In this document: piece after piece, positions 19,863 to 30,976 of the stretch | How the letters are laid out: each line of letters begins with the position of its first letter | Numbering within the stretch: position 1 is the first letter of the stretch | DNA from: Agaricus subrufescens | Taxonomy: Eukaryota; Basidiomycota; Agaricomycetes; Agaricales; Agaricaceae | Assembly: GCA_029945375.1 (NCBI GenBank) | Contig: JAQOTE010000020.1 | Coordinates: 1-50,932 of the forward strand | DNA: 50,932 bases | Direction: 5' to 3' | Notes under the pieces: model-generated | The model's database searches: none | Seen by the model: the letters and a program-made list of their open reading frames with translations, nothing else | Told to the model about the DNA's origin: nothing | Program-made: the position numbers and the translations under genes

Positions 19863-19958
19863 GCGTAGACGCTATGTAGAACGATGTACTGCTACTTAAT
19901 GCTACAACCACTGAGGCTTCCAAAAGAGGAAGGTAGTGGAGCAGAGTCAAGAAGCGAT
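19863..19958 (-). promoter_or_regulatory. HAL-2 5' UTR / probable internal promoter
   Basis: In sense it starts ATCGCTTCTTGACTCTGCTC and continues to the ORF1 ATG. Full-length non-LTR elements carry their promoter downstream of the start site, so this ~96-base leader is the likely place. The first ~45 bases match the HAL-1 and LINE copy 3 leaders. Confidence 0.5.
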
Positions 19959-19974
19959 TGGCGCCTGAGCCAGT

Positions 19975-21691
19975 CCCGGTTGAACTGATTGTCCCAGAAC
20001 GGACACGAAGTGTCTGTTGTGGAGTGCGCCGTCTTCTTCTTCTTTGCTGTGGAACAATTAGCGCAATGGCAGGCATCGGGATCCTTCTTCATCGTGATCG
20101 CGGCCTGGATATGGGACTCCGCAGTGTGCGGTCCCACGCAGTGGGGGCATCGGACACCTTTAGAGCGGCAGATATCGGAGTGCTGGCCCCACCTCTGGCA
20201 CCGAGTGCAGAGGGCAGAGCCAGGCCAGGGGGCAGCGCCCCGGATTTGACAGTTGCAGCCTCCAATGAAGACCTGCTTACCAATGAAGTCCCTGGCGATG
20301 CGGCCAGAGACGGTGTCCGAGATATCCAGCCATGCTACACACGTGTCCGAATGACGAGATGTCTGCATAAAGTGGACGGAATGCTTGAGGGTGCGGGACA
20401 GAGAAAGTCCGACGGGGGAATCGTTGAGGGCGAGGGTGAAAGCCTCGCGCTGAGCAGTGAGCCACCTGGCCGGTTCGGCGGGGACAAGTGGTACGTCGAT
20501 AACCTTGAGGTATGACGTGGAGGTGGGAATGGCGGCCTGAAGAGGGATGAGGCCATTGGGATTGACGAGCCGGCGAATGTGCTTTAGCACAAAGGCGGAC
20601 TCGGGTTGGGATAGGACCCAGCTGGCGGCAATGTGAATGCCGGTGGCGGTGTCGGAAGAACTTTTGAGAACGACCTCGGATTTGAGGTCGCTCTTGAGTC
20701 GGCTATTACACTCCCGGAGAATCCCGGGGGTGATGTTGATGGCACGGATGTTAGATCCGGCCGGGGGGGTGATGTGAATGCCTCGTTGAGTGGCGCCATG
20801 TGATGTGTGCTTCCCCTTGCGTGCAGGTGCACGCTTGGAGACAGCAGGGGCAGTGGAGGGAGCCGGGGCTTTGGGGAGGGAGGGGACGGTGGCCGGCTTT
20901 GCCTTGAGGATTGGTTTCGGGAGAATACGTTTGGCTGCGGGAGCAGCCGGAGTCCTTCCAAATCCAGGTTTCTTGGGGGTCAAAGGGGGGGATTCGATTT
21001 GAACTTTCTTCTGCTGAGGTGCCGCTGCCTCATGCTCAACCTCGGCCATCGGGGACCGGGGTCTAGAGGGGGCACTCGGAGTAGAAGGTGGGAGGGGGGT
21101 GGATGGTTTGACTGGGGAAGGGGGAGCGGTGGTGCCAGTCTGGCCGATGATAATGGCAAGGGCGGTCTCAAAAGAGGTTACGCCTGCCATGTTCTGGAAC
21201 TCAATGTTTTTGTGAGCACCACTCGACAAAATATTAAAAATGAGACGCAAAACCTCGCTGGCATAGCCAGTAAAGTCTGCGTCGGGGCTCATCTGAGGTA
21301 CCAAGTCGGCCGCCATAGCGATCGACGCAGCGAGACGGTTCTTCTTGCCCGGTTGGGCCGATGGCGAGAAGAGTTGTGAACGGGAGGGGGTCGATGGTTG
21401 TCCACGGACCGGGGTAGTCAGGTCTCCAGAGGCATACGACAACGGAGTCGTCGCAGCCTGTGAGGGCCCAGGAATGGGAGTGACGGGGGGGTCGGGGGAT
21501 GAGAAGAAGCCAGCGCCGCCAGCCCTTCCCTTCGCCTTGAGATGTGAGCGCATCTTGTCGATGCGGCTCGCCTTAGGTGTTTGAGGCACCTGTAAGATCG
21601 CTTTCTCCACATCTCTGCGGAGTCCGCGCGGCAGCTCAGAGTCGGAGTCCGTCTCCCAGCCACCGTTGTCGAAGTCTTCAAGCGTATCCAT
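19975..21691 (-). pseudogene. HAL-1 ORF1, interrupted near its C-terminus by HAL-2
   Basis: The frame is open from ATG at 21691 (start MDTLEDFDNGGWETDSD) through the helical segment, linker, WLDISDTVSG and zinc knuckles to DWLRRQ at the duplication. There it runs into the HAL-2 leader and stops at 19892. The original last residues and stop lie at about 17650-17670. No nonsense codon is seen in the main part. Before HAL-2 arrived this ORF appears to have been intact, so it is among the youngest copies here. Confidence 0.88.
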
Positions 21692-21787
21692 AGCTAGTCG
21701 CTGTGTAGTACGATGTATTGCTACCTAACGCCTAAACCACTGAGACTCCCAAAAGAGGAAGGTGGTGGTAAGAAGTCAAGAAGCGAT
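21692..21787 (-). promoter_or_regulatory. HAL-1 5' UTR / probable internal promoter
   Basis: In sense it begins ATCGCTTCTTGACTTCTTAC, followed by CACCACCTTCCTCTTTTGG. LINE copy 3 begins CGCTTCTTGATCTGTAACCA then CCACCTTCCTGTTTAGG. The match suggests a common start site and promoter. Confidence 0.55.
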
Positions 21788-21829
21788 GATACAGAACTCT
21801 ATACTCACCTGTGAACAAGTCTAAGAAGC
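21788..21829 (-). repeat. Copia C 3' LTR, part 2
   Basis: GATACAGAACTCTATACTCA and the following ACCTGTGAACAAGTCTAAGA continue the LTR cut at 17220. It is cut again at 21830 by the poly(T) of LINE copy 3. The first ~130 bases of this LTR (in sense), its polypurine tract and the end of RNase H are missing, so a deletion accompanied the LINE insertions. Confidence 0.8.
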
Positions 21830-21924
21830 TTTTTTTTTTTTTTTTTTGTAATCAATGGGATTTATTTCAAAATCGACCTTAAGGGTGCCATAACGCGTTC
21901 CCCGTACTTTACATCACCTGTACA

Positions 21925-24900
21925 CTACCTCTGTCGGCGCGAGACATTACATGAAAAAACAAACAACAAATGCGCAAAAGAAACGTATCCAGCGGACTTG
22001 GTCAATGCTATATGAGAAAGAGAAAAGGAAAACAAACAGGAATAAAGTGATCCATATACAAGTACACTAATACTGGACTGAAGGAAAAGGAAACGCTGAA
22101 GTACAAGCACAAAGAAAAGAAACTCCCTGCACCTTTTGAAAACATTCCGCCGAGTCCACGGCTTCATCTCCATTACCGAATTCATAAACACCTCTCTCCA
22201 TTCATCTGCCTTGAACACGGTTTCAAATTGGCTCATAATCATCTCATGATAGAAAATTGGCCCCATTAGAAGAGGATGCTTACGCTTCCTCCTCTCCTTG
22301 TTCTCGTCTTTCCGTTGCTGGTATACCTGCTTGTAATACGCAGGCCAGTCAGGTTCGCACATTCATGGCACTCGCGGAAGATCGGTATCATCTTCAAACG
22401 CAAACGCTTTAGGATTGTCGGTCAGGAATAGGATAAGACCTCGAATGGATTCGATTCCACTGATAGAATAGTGATCCGCCCTTCTAACGAAAAGTGGGCA
22501 GACGTTAAGAATGTGCTGACGCGTCTCAGGTGAGTTGGGAGAGCAGGGACACATCTTGAACGGTTCGTTCGGAAAGAATCTAGCTCGATAGGATCCGATT
22601 GGGGCATGATTGGTGATTGTGCGCACAAGTCGGGCACACAATGGGGAGTTATGAGCGACAGAGACCCCGCCGTAATTGTGGAGCCATAGGCCTAAATTGA
22701 GGTGAGTTGGTTTGTCAACCGTGAACTTACAACTATTTTTGTGATCAGCGGCACCGCCCTGTTTTAACCGATCTGAATTGTCTGAGCCAGCGGCACCGCC
22801 CTGTTTTAACCGGCCAGACTTCTTCTTCCCCGGATGGAGTTGATAGTCTGAGTAGGAGGCGTCCGGCCTCAACATCCCAGTCCCGAAACTGCCGTCGTGA
22901 AATTCATCATGCAGAGCAAAGGGGGAGGTGGCTAGCCCCGCTCTCAATTCCCTGCTTGATACCCAAAAGTGTTCCGGATATGAAGCGCTATGCTTCAACC
23001 TCTCAGATTCCACTTTACAGGATTTTGTGTCGTACCACCCTTGTCCCTTGAAACAAGGCCGATTCGCTGGGTCATCGAACCCTTGTTGCCATAATGCGAT
23101 AGCGATTTGAGTGGTTTCGCTTCTGGCCCATCTATATGACGCGGATTGAGGAAACTGAATCCCTGCCCAAGTGAAGGTTCGCTCTTTTCTAGCGTTCCAA
23201 TAAGCCTGATAAGCCGCCGGCTGAAGGCCGACATTGCTATCCGGTGGTCGAGTTGCCCAACTCTCTCTGAAGCCCTTCACGCAAATATCCACTAATGGGA
23301 ATTTGGTTACTAGAGCCTCAAACATGAGCGAGACGGCAATCGACAATTGACTACCGAATGGCTTGGATGAAACCGCCATAAGTTCGCGAACGATGGACGG
23401 GGAGGTGGTGTAGAGAATGACTCGTTTGACGTCAAGTCCTTTCTCTAGTTTGCGATATGCTTTGAGGAGGCCGAGGAATGCGGACCACCCTACAGTGTTT
23501 CCTTCGTGACTCTGCGACCAGCGGCACGGGTTTTGGACGATATCGTTTTGTCGTTGAAGACGGTGGACAAAGCGATGTGGGAATGACTCTGATTCTCCAG
23601 TGGATGGGAGGGATCGATGGGATTGTGGACACCGGCAGTGATAACGTGTAGATCGCTGGTGTTATGGATGTTCGCCCCATGTATGTCGAGGTGGTACAAA
23701 AAAGGAGTCGTCCTTATCCGTGGGTTGGATGAACTTAATATGATCCGGGCATCGATCGATGAGTCGGTATCCCGGTTTGATGTGCTCGGAGGGGGTGGAA
23801 GATCTCCTTGCAAGGAACGTTGATGATGGAGTCGAGGGGAGGACTTCATCTTCTGTCGGATTGCCTCGGTTTTGAATTCCAAGGAGTTGTGGTGTAGGGT
23901 CGAGCCCTTGGCTTTCCGCCGCTCTATTAGTGTAAGAGTGGGATGGTTGGGGTGTAGCGTGTTGAGACAAATGTTTGATCGCTCATACAGCTTTTTGAGG
24001 GTGATGGAGATGGGCATGAGGCCAGCCACGGCACTCATTCCACCTATAGGAGTGGTTCGGAACGCGCCTGTAATCCAGCGAGCTCCTTGAGAGTGGGTGA
24101 GTTCGACCATTTTGACGTTGGTCCTAAAACATCGGGTTCCTGGAATGTACCAACAACGAAGCCCGAAGGTCGCTATTGGTTGAACGCACAAAATGTATAG
24201 CGTACGTTTTTGCTTGACGGTGAGTCCACGCGCTGAGTTGCCAAGTGACTTCATGCATTGAACTGCAGAAATCGATTTCGTGGCATAGAATTTGACGTGT
24301 TCTTTAAAGGTGAGATTACGGTCAAACATAATTCCAAGATACCTCCATATTGTCTTGGGGGTAAGAGGATTGGTCGAAGTGAATGGGGCAAACCCGAGGG
24401 GAAGCGGAGGGTTGGCCGAGTGGTAGTTGTGGGTGGAGTCCGCGAAATTAAAGAGTTCCGTCTTTGAGTGTTCCATAATCAGACCGAAGTCAGTGAGTAT
24501 GGAAGTGATTTGGGCGTACGCCTCTTTTAGAGAGTCCAAAATGTCCGATCTACAATCCCCAGTTGCAACAAGTAGTCCGTCGTCAACAAAAGAAAGAAAA
24601 GCAGTTAAAGGAAAATGAATATGAGAATCCTCGTCCGATAACCATAAGTCCAAAAGATGGAAAACAGGAGCTAAATACAATGCAGAGAGAATTGGAGAAA
24701 GCGCACTACCTTGTCCTACACCTACATCAGAGTCGAAGAAAGGAGAGGTTAAGTTGTTAATAGAATATTGAGTCTTTCGGCCAACTAAATAATTAGAAAA
24801 GAAAGAAACGACTTTGTTCGCAAAACCAAAATGTTCAATGATTTTAGAAAGAGCGATATGATTAAGGGAAGGGAAAAATTGGGCAACATCGAACGCAATG

Positions 24901-26771
24901 ACTGACGTTACCTTTTTGTTGGACCACCCGGCACGAACGTGATGTGTAAGGGCAGTGGCCGCGTCTTCGACAGACCGTTGAATGATACCACCAGTCTGGC
25001 ATGGATGGATGGCTCCACTCTCGACTCCTTCGAACTGGAGTCGTCGGGCGATCATCTTTTCAATGAGTTTCCCCATTGTGTTGAGTAAGACGATGGGCCG
25101 GAAAGACTTGGCCTTGTTGTAGGAAGGTTTGCCTGGCTTCGGTATGATGACCGATATCGAGGCTTTGAAGTGCTTGGGCCAATGTCCTAAATCGATACAG
25201 GCATTAGCAATCTTAACCACTAGCTCACATACAGCGTCACTGCATGCGAGCAGTTTCCATATCCTCCATGAGACGTGATCCGGGCCTGGGGCCGTGTTCT
25301 TGGCGCATCCCTTGAGACCGTCATGAAACTCCTGGATAGAGAACTGGGGCCATTCTCTTTCCTGTAGCTTGTCTACATTTGCCGTGAATTTCTCCAGATT
25401 GATAGAGCGATTATTGGCGGAGTTGTACGTGGAATGAAGAGTGTCGAATAACCTCTCAGGGGAGTTACACGATGATCCTTGGTTGTCAAGAATGGCTTCT
25501 ACAGCCGGTAATTTGCGTTCGTGTACCCAGGGCATGAGGTCTCAAGGTCGTTTGTTGTCCGTCGCCATTTCTTCGATTTTCTTATCGAAGTGCTTGCGTT
25601 TAGCTTTTCGAATTGTTCTTTTGAGGTTGCCCCGTTCGATGTGGTTGCGAGACCCTCCATTCTTCATCATCCTCTGATAGGCCTCCTTACACTCCGAATT
25701 CCACCACTTCTTCCCGTGTTGACTCGGCTTTCTTTCCTCCGCAAACTTCAACCACGCACTTTCCAACGTCGCTTCCGTCTGCTCCATCACCGCTACCAGT
25801 TCCTCCACGGACCCCGGTGCTTCTCTCCGCCCTAGCTTCCCTAGCTCCATAGCGATCATGTTGACGTAGTCTTTCTCCTCCTCCGAGAAGGCCTCTATCT
25901 TGAATTTTCCCCTTAGCTCTGGTTCTTCTCCTAAGATGGGTACCTCGATTTGAAGAGGTCGGTGGTCTGATCCCCACCGTTCCGCTTCATTGGTCTTGAT
26001 TTCATAATAAAATCCCTGTGTGTTAATAATGCCCGCCGAAGCGAACACCAAGTCTATTACAGATGCCCTTGAATTGGGGTCATCCGGGATTCGGGTCGGT
26101 TCCCCTCCGTTCGAGGGAAACACATATTGAATTTCAAGATTAGTGCATAAATCTTTGAGGCGCATATATGGGGAGGAGGGCCGTACTTGTGACGCCGCTC
26201 CATCGTCCCATTCCCGGTCTTGGATATTGAAATCCCCGGCACAGAGTGATACTTTAGGGAAATTCTCACTTACTGCTGTTAGTTGGTGCACTGCGGCATG
26301 CGATTGGCCATCGTTGTACACATTGAGGATGTTGAATTCGCTCGGAATGCCATTTCGAGGTCGATTAAGGTGAAGTGTGACTAGTGACATGTCTCTGTGT
26401 TTGATGACGTCAGAGCGAAGCTGTGGTCTGAAAACGTCAAGTCTTTTGTTTATGTAAGTCAGAACCCTTCGTTCGGGTCTTGACTCATTAGTATTATCGA
26501 ACGCCTCCGTAAAAGGCGTCCATGAAGGATGAATAGGGGGCCCGAAGGCCATATCCCCAATCTTGTTTTTAGTGGACGGTTGCCTATGCACACCTTTCCA
26601 CCCGGGTTCCTGGAACATGATAATGTCCACATACCCAGCCCATTTATCTAGCACCGTAGAAGTGGTTTCCCAGCTTTTACGTGCATTAAAGGAAATGATA
26701 GTGAGATTACTTAACGAGTGTGGTGCGGGTTTTCGATTTCCGCTTGAGTGAGAGTGGTCGTCGCTATTCAT
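21925..26771 (-). pseudogene. LINE copy 3 ORF2, broken by nonsense and frameshifts
   Basis: It is collinear with the intact ORF2 of copy 1. The endonuclease part reads 26771 to 25545 and ends at TGA 25542-25544, where copy 1 has TGG. The reverse transcriptase follows in the same frame, with FDVAQFFP, GVGQGSALSP and FVDD. Two compensating frame changes lie between about 23850 and 23700. A one-base deletion near 23491 (CACTGTAGGG against CACTTGTAGGA) shifts the rest. A further TGA at 22363-22365 replaces CGA. The end reads TKSAGYVSFAHLLFVF. It is not functional as it stands. Confidence 0.92.
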
Positions 26772-29758
26772 TCAGCGGACGAGGAGGGAACTTCGATGAT
26801 CTGTGAAGGCGGTACCTCCAGAGCCTGTGTAATGTTAGCTTTGCGCTTATTGCGCTTGTTAGTTTCCTTTTCGTTGTCAGCGATCCGGCGTTGGGCATGC
26901 CAGGACTCGTTGTTTTGGTGTCGTTTATAGACACAATTGGAATGATTGGCGGGGTGGGCACCGCCGCAATTGACGCATTTCGGAGCATGAGTACACGTAC
27001 CTGTCCACTCCGGTTTCTTCCTAAGCTCTCCGCAGCACGGGGCGAAGACATCATGGTTTTCGGTGTCGTGGGGTTGATAACACCTGGCGCATTTCTTGTG
27101 ATTAATGCGGCATCAAGACGTACTGTGATTCCATCGCCAACAGTTCTGACACTGCGGGACAAATTCATGCTGGCGAGCATACGCTAGTTTAATTAGCCGG
27201 CCTCGTATGTGATATACCTTGTTTACGAGGTGCTTAGTCATGATGCCCGATTTGGAGTCCCAGACATCTAAGAATACTACCGCTTTGTCGTTTGAGCCTT
27301 TGCATTTGACGACAGCGGGCGGGGCTTTGGCTTCGAGGTCGTTGAACTGGACCACCGACTTCATGCCTTCGAGGACCTGTGCACCGGTTAGTACGTCCTC
27401 CGGTCTCCTGTTGTGCACGTTAGTCCAATAGTTGAAGCCCGTCATGACGAGATGGGCGACGGATTGAGGGGCCTGTGGGTCTGGCGCCTCTGGGGTGAGA
27501 TCTTGTCCAAGGGCCTTGTATAATGCTTCCTTGACATTGGTGAAACCCTGTTTGGAAGGAACAAGGTTAAGATAGAAATGAATGACCGTCTTGAATAGAC
27601 GGCCGCTTTGAATGCGGAGTTGAGAAGAGACAGAGATAAGATACCTGTTCATCTTATCAATGATGATTCCCATATCTGTGAATCGTTCTGGCTGAACGAT
27701 ATGGGTAAAGCCGAATTGGGCGGACTTCCTATTGAGTCCACCCGATATTCCTTGTGCGGCCTGTTTGGCCAGAGTCGGCTTGCGTCCTTTAGACACCGAC
27801 TCAGATGATCCGGCCAAAGCCGTGGAATTCGTCGGTGTGTACACCAACGGGGCGCAAATAGCCATCGCTTCCTGGACGCTCATTTCCGGGAATGATTTCT
27901 TGAGTTCTACTGCCCATTGGATGGCCTGGGAAGGCATATTGGGGGCGACATTAGGAGCAGTGATGGTCGGTTTTTTGAGAGCCGAGGCGTACGAGGTCGG
28001 TTTGGGTGCAGGGGGAGGGGGAGCACGTGATTTGTTTGCGATCCGTTGAGCCGTGTTTTGCTTATGGGCGGCGACGGCGGCAGGCTTGGAGTGGAGGGGG
28101 ATGGGAGGGGGAACGGCCTGGCCTTGGAGCGGCTCTTCCAGTTGGATATAGGGCTCGCGGGGATTGGATGGTCCAGCGGAGGGCTGGGTCTTACCTTTCT
28201 TGGGTGCCACTTTTTCTGCGGCAATCTTGACAAACTTATTGGCCTTGGGTAAAGCCGCAATAGTGATGGGCTTGGGGGCTGGGGGAGGCTGGACTGGGGT
28301 GGGAGGGGGAGGGGGTGCCTTGCCCTTACCTTTGGCAGCGGCGGGGATGCGTGCTGGGGATGGTGCCGGCGCGGAATCGATTTCCATTGGGGCGGCAGGA
28401 GTTGGAGCTGGGGCCCGACTTTGCTGAGCGGGGGGCGACTGGATGGGGGTAGTGGTCATGGGGAGGAGAGCTTTCTTGTTCTCATCGTCCATTTCGTGAA
28501 TGTATTTGCTCAGCCTGTGATTGAGCGAGCCTTTATTTTGAACCTTGACGTGGGCCCAGTCCGTGCCAAGGACCGCCCTGAAGGCATTGCAGATGAGGTC
28601 TGCCACAACGCCAGGGTTGGAGCAGTTGCCGGGTGCCATCTTGATGAGGGGTCCGAAGACGTCAAACAGTTTCCTCTCTAGATCGGCCAATTCGTCCGGG
28701 TAGAAGTGTATCTTCCTCCCGTCGTCTCCTATAAAAGCTGGAGAGGAGTGTCTTTCCTCCATCTCTGGGATCTCGTCGACGCGCTTCTTAGCCGCTTCGA
28801 TGTTAAGGAAGTATTGGGTGGCAGTGATCGTGTTGCCCCCAATGACTCTGTCGAGCGAAGATTCCCGCTCTTTCTCCTGTGCCCTAAGGGCGTTGAGCTG
28901 CGCCTCAGTCGTTTTGACTATTCTAGGCGTTGTAGGGGTTTTATCAGGGTCCAGGATCGGGCCTCAAGAGGGCGGTGTAATTTGCCGGGTCGTAAGAGCC
29001 GGTGCGATGATGCCAGATGGCGGCGCTGATGTGGCTAGGGAGTCTGGCGGGTTGGCTGGGGTGGCACCGGTTACCTTCAAAGCCAGATGACTAAGAAGGG
29101 CCGGATCAGGTGTCAGAAAGCCGAAACTCTCCGATTGGCTGCTGGGGGCTGACGTGGCTTTTAGAGCCTCGTGGTCTAAGAGCGCAGAGTTGGGGGTGGA
29201 AAAGACGTCGCCTGGGGTGACAGTCTTGTAAGATAACAGGGTCTCGCTGTGGCGGGCAGCGAGGGCGGGATGCCTAAGTTCGTCTCCAGTGGGCATGGGG
29301 ATGCCCCAATCACTAGAGGTTTGGTTGGTAACCCGGGCTTCCTCCTCCTCATCCCGGTGCAACTTCTCGATTCTCTCCCTCTCCAACCTCTCCAGTATCC
29401 TCGGATCGTCCTCAATATCGCTCTCCTCCTCGCTCTCACTCTCCTCTACCTCCTCCTGAGGTTCGATCTCCTTATCCAGTGACGGATCCCTGGGAGCGGG
29501 TCCGTCTTGCGACTCCTGGGAAGTCGGTACAACTTCCTCCATATCCAAGGTTCTGAAAGCACTAGGTGCCAGCGTCCCCTTCAACTCTCTAGCCATACTC
29601 CTCTTCTTCTTAGGAGCAGCTGTTCTTGACACTAGGTCCTTGGTCCTCTGGTAAAAAGAAGACTTCTTGGACGCTTGGGAAGATAATGAACGAACACTTC
29701 CCGATGGCGATGGTGGTCGCGATGGTTGGTTGTACGGCTGGTTGCGTAACCCAGACAT
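26768..29758 (-). pseudogene. LINE copy 3 ORF1, one frame with two in-frame TGA codons
   Basis: A single frame of 997 codons runs from ATG at 29758 (MSGLRNQPYNQPSRP) to the TGA that overlaps ORF2. It contains an acidic region (about residues 90-135), an alpha-helical segment near SNPGVVADLICNAFRAV, a proline-rich linker, the FLDVWDSKSG segment and the CCHC knuckles. TGA at 27113-27115 stands where copies 1 and 4 have CGA (R of SRCRINHKK). TGA at 28964-28966 is in frame with coding sequence on both sides and is probably also CGA to TGA, though no other copy covers it. No frameshift was found. This gives the full length of the LINE ORF1. Confidence 0.88.
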
Positions 29759-29881
29759 ACTAGCGATGGGGTCGAGATCCTAAGACCAGTCGGTATCCCA
29801 ATAAAACGTGTTAACGCTACTACAATGCTGGCCAACACCAATATCCTAAACAGGAAGGTGGTGGTTACAGATCAAGAAGCG
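29759..29881 (-). promoter_or_regulatory. LINE copy 3 5' UTR / probable internal promoter
   Basis: In sense it starts ACGCTTCTTGATCTGTAACC and continues ACCACCTTCCTGTTTAGG, then diverges from HAL before the ORF1 ATG at 29758. Only the first ~45 bases are shared, which marks them as the likely core of a downstream promoter or a reverse-transcriptase jumping site. Confidence 0.55.
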
Positions 29882-29891
29882 TGTGAGTGCA

Positions 29892-30976
29892 CTCTGTTGG
29901 TGTATACACCAACAAACTCTACGGCGTCAGCCGGATCATCTGAGTGGGTGTCTAAAGGACGCAAACCGACTCTGGCCCAACAGGCCGCACATGGCATCTT
30001 GGGTGGACTCAATCAGAAGTCTGCCCAATTCAGCTTCACCCATATCGTTCAGCCGGAACAATTCAAAGATATGGGACTCATCGTAGATAAGATGAACAGG
30101 TATCTTATCTCAATTTCTTCCCAACTTTGTGTCCAAAATGGCCGTCTCTCCAAAACGGTCGTTCACTTTTATCTTAACCTTGTTCCTTCCAAGCAGGGTT
30201 TCACCAATGTCAAGGAGGCCCTTTACAAGGCCCTTGGCCAGGATCTTACCCCCGAGGCGCCAGACCCACAGGCCCCTCAATCCATCGCCCATCTCATCAT
30301 GACGGGCTTCGACTATTGGACTAACGTGCACAATAGGAGACCGGAGGACATACTAACCAGTGCACAGGTACTCGAAGGCATGAAGTCAGTGACACAATTC
30401 AGCAATCTCGAAGCCAAGGCTCCACCCGCAGTCATCAAGTGTAAGGGCTCTAACGACAAAGCGGTAGTATTTTTAGATGTCTGGGACTCCAAATCGGGCA
30501 TCATGACTAAGCACCTTGTCAATAAGGTATACCATATACGGGGTCGACTGATCAAATTAGCGTACGCTCGCCAGCATGAGTTCGTCCCACAGTGTCAAAA
30601 CTGCTGGAGATGGAATCACGGTACGTCCCGATGCCGCATTAACCACAAGAAATGCACCAGGTGTTATCAACCTCATGACACCAAAAACCACGACATCTTT
30701 GCCCCTTGCTGCGGAGAGCTTAGGAAGAAGCCGGAGTGGACAGGTACGTGTACCCATGCTCCGAAATGCATTAATTGCAGTGGTGCCCACCCCGCCAATC
30801 ATTCCAACTGTGTCTATAAACGGCACCAAAACGACGAATCCTGGCATGCACAGCGCCAGATTGCTGACAACAACAGGGAGAACGCTAAGCGCAACAGGCG
30901 CAAGGCTAACATCACACAGGCTTTGGAGGTACCACCTTCTCAGATCATTGAAGTCCCCTCGTCGTCTGCTGAATGA
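29892..30976 (+). pseudogene. LINE copy 4 ORF1, N-terminus missing, otherwise open
   Basis: The frame is open to TGA at 30974-30976, which overlaps the ORF2 ATG at 30973. It covers VYTPTNSTASAGSS, the segment MNRYLISISSQLCVQNGRL, FLDVWDSKSGIMTKHLVNK and the CCHC knuckles (CQNCWRWNHGTSRC, CTRCYQPH, CINCSGAHPANHSNC). About 600 N-terminal residues present in copy 3 are gone. Confidence 0.9.

Larger units (their letters stand above)
17687..19958 (-). mobile_element. HAL-2, full-length ORF1-only element nested in HAL-1
   Basis: It is about 2.27 kb from poly(T) (to 17700) to its 5' end at 19958. The 16-base duplication TGGCGCCTGAGCCAGT flanks it. The 5' UTR (19863-19958) starts ATCGCTTCTTGACT, the same as HAL-1, so both copies are full length. 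It holds one ORF and no ORF2, which makes an ORF1-only structure the normal form of the family and not a truncation. Confidence 0.88.
19975..21787 (-). mobile_element. HAL-1, 5' part (5' UTR and most of ORF1)
   Basis: It continues HAL-1 from 17671. The 5' end at 21787 abuts GATACAGAACTCTAT (21788-21802), the second copy of the 15-base target duplication that also ends at 17220/17221. Total HAL-1 length without HAL-2 is about 2.28 kb. The target was the Copia C 3' LTR. Confidence 0.88.
21830..29881 (-). mobile_element. LINE copy 3, full length (about 8.05 kb)
   Basis: Poly(T) is at 21830-21847. The 3' end in sense reads AAATAAATCCCATTGATTAC then A(n). ORF2 and ORF1 are both present, and the 5' end at about 29881 has the same start as HAL. 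It is the only complete LINE in the window and shows the family layout: 5' UTR of ~120 bases, ORF1 of ~996 codons, ATGA overlap, ORF2, short 3' UTR. No target duplication is visible, because its 5' end touches LINE copy 4 directly. Confidence 0.9.

Noticed and set aside
29869..29881. AAGAAGC at 21823-21829 and again at 29874-29880 as a target duplication of LINE copy 3
   Set aside because: AAGAAGC is part of the conserved 5' end of the element itself (also in HAL-1 and HAL-2), so the match is probably coincidence.
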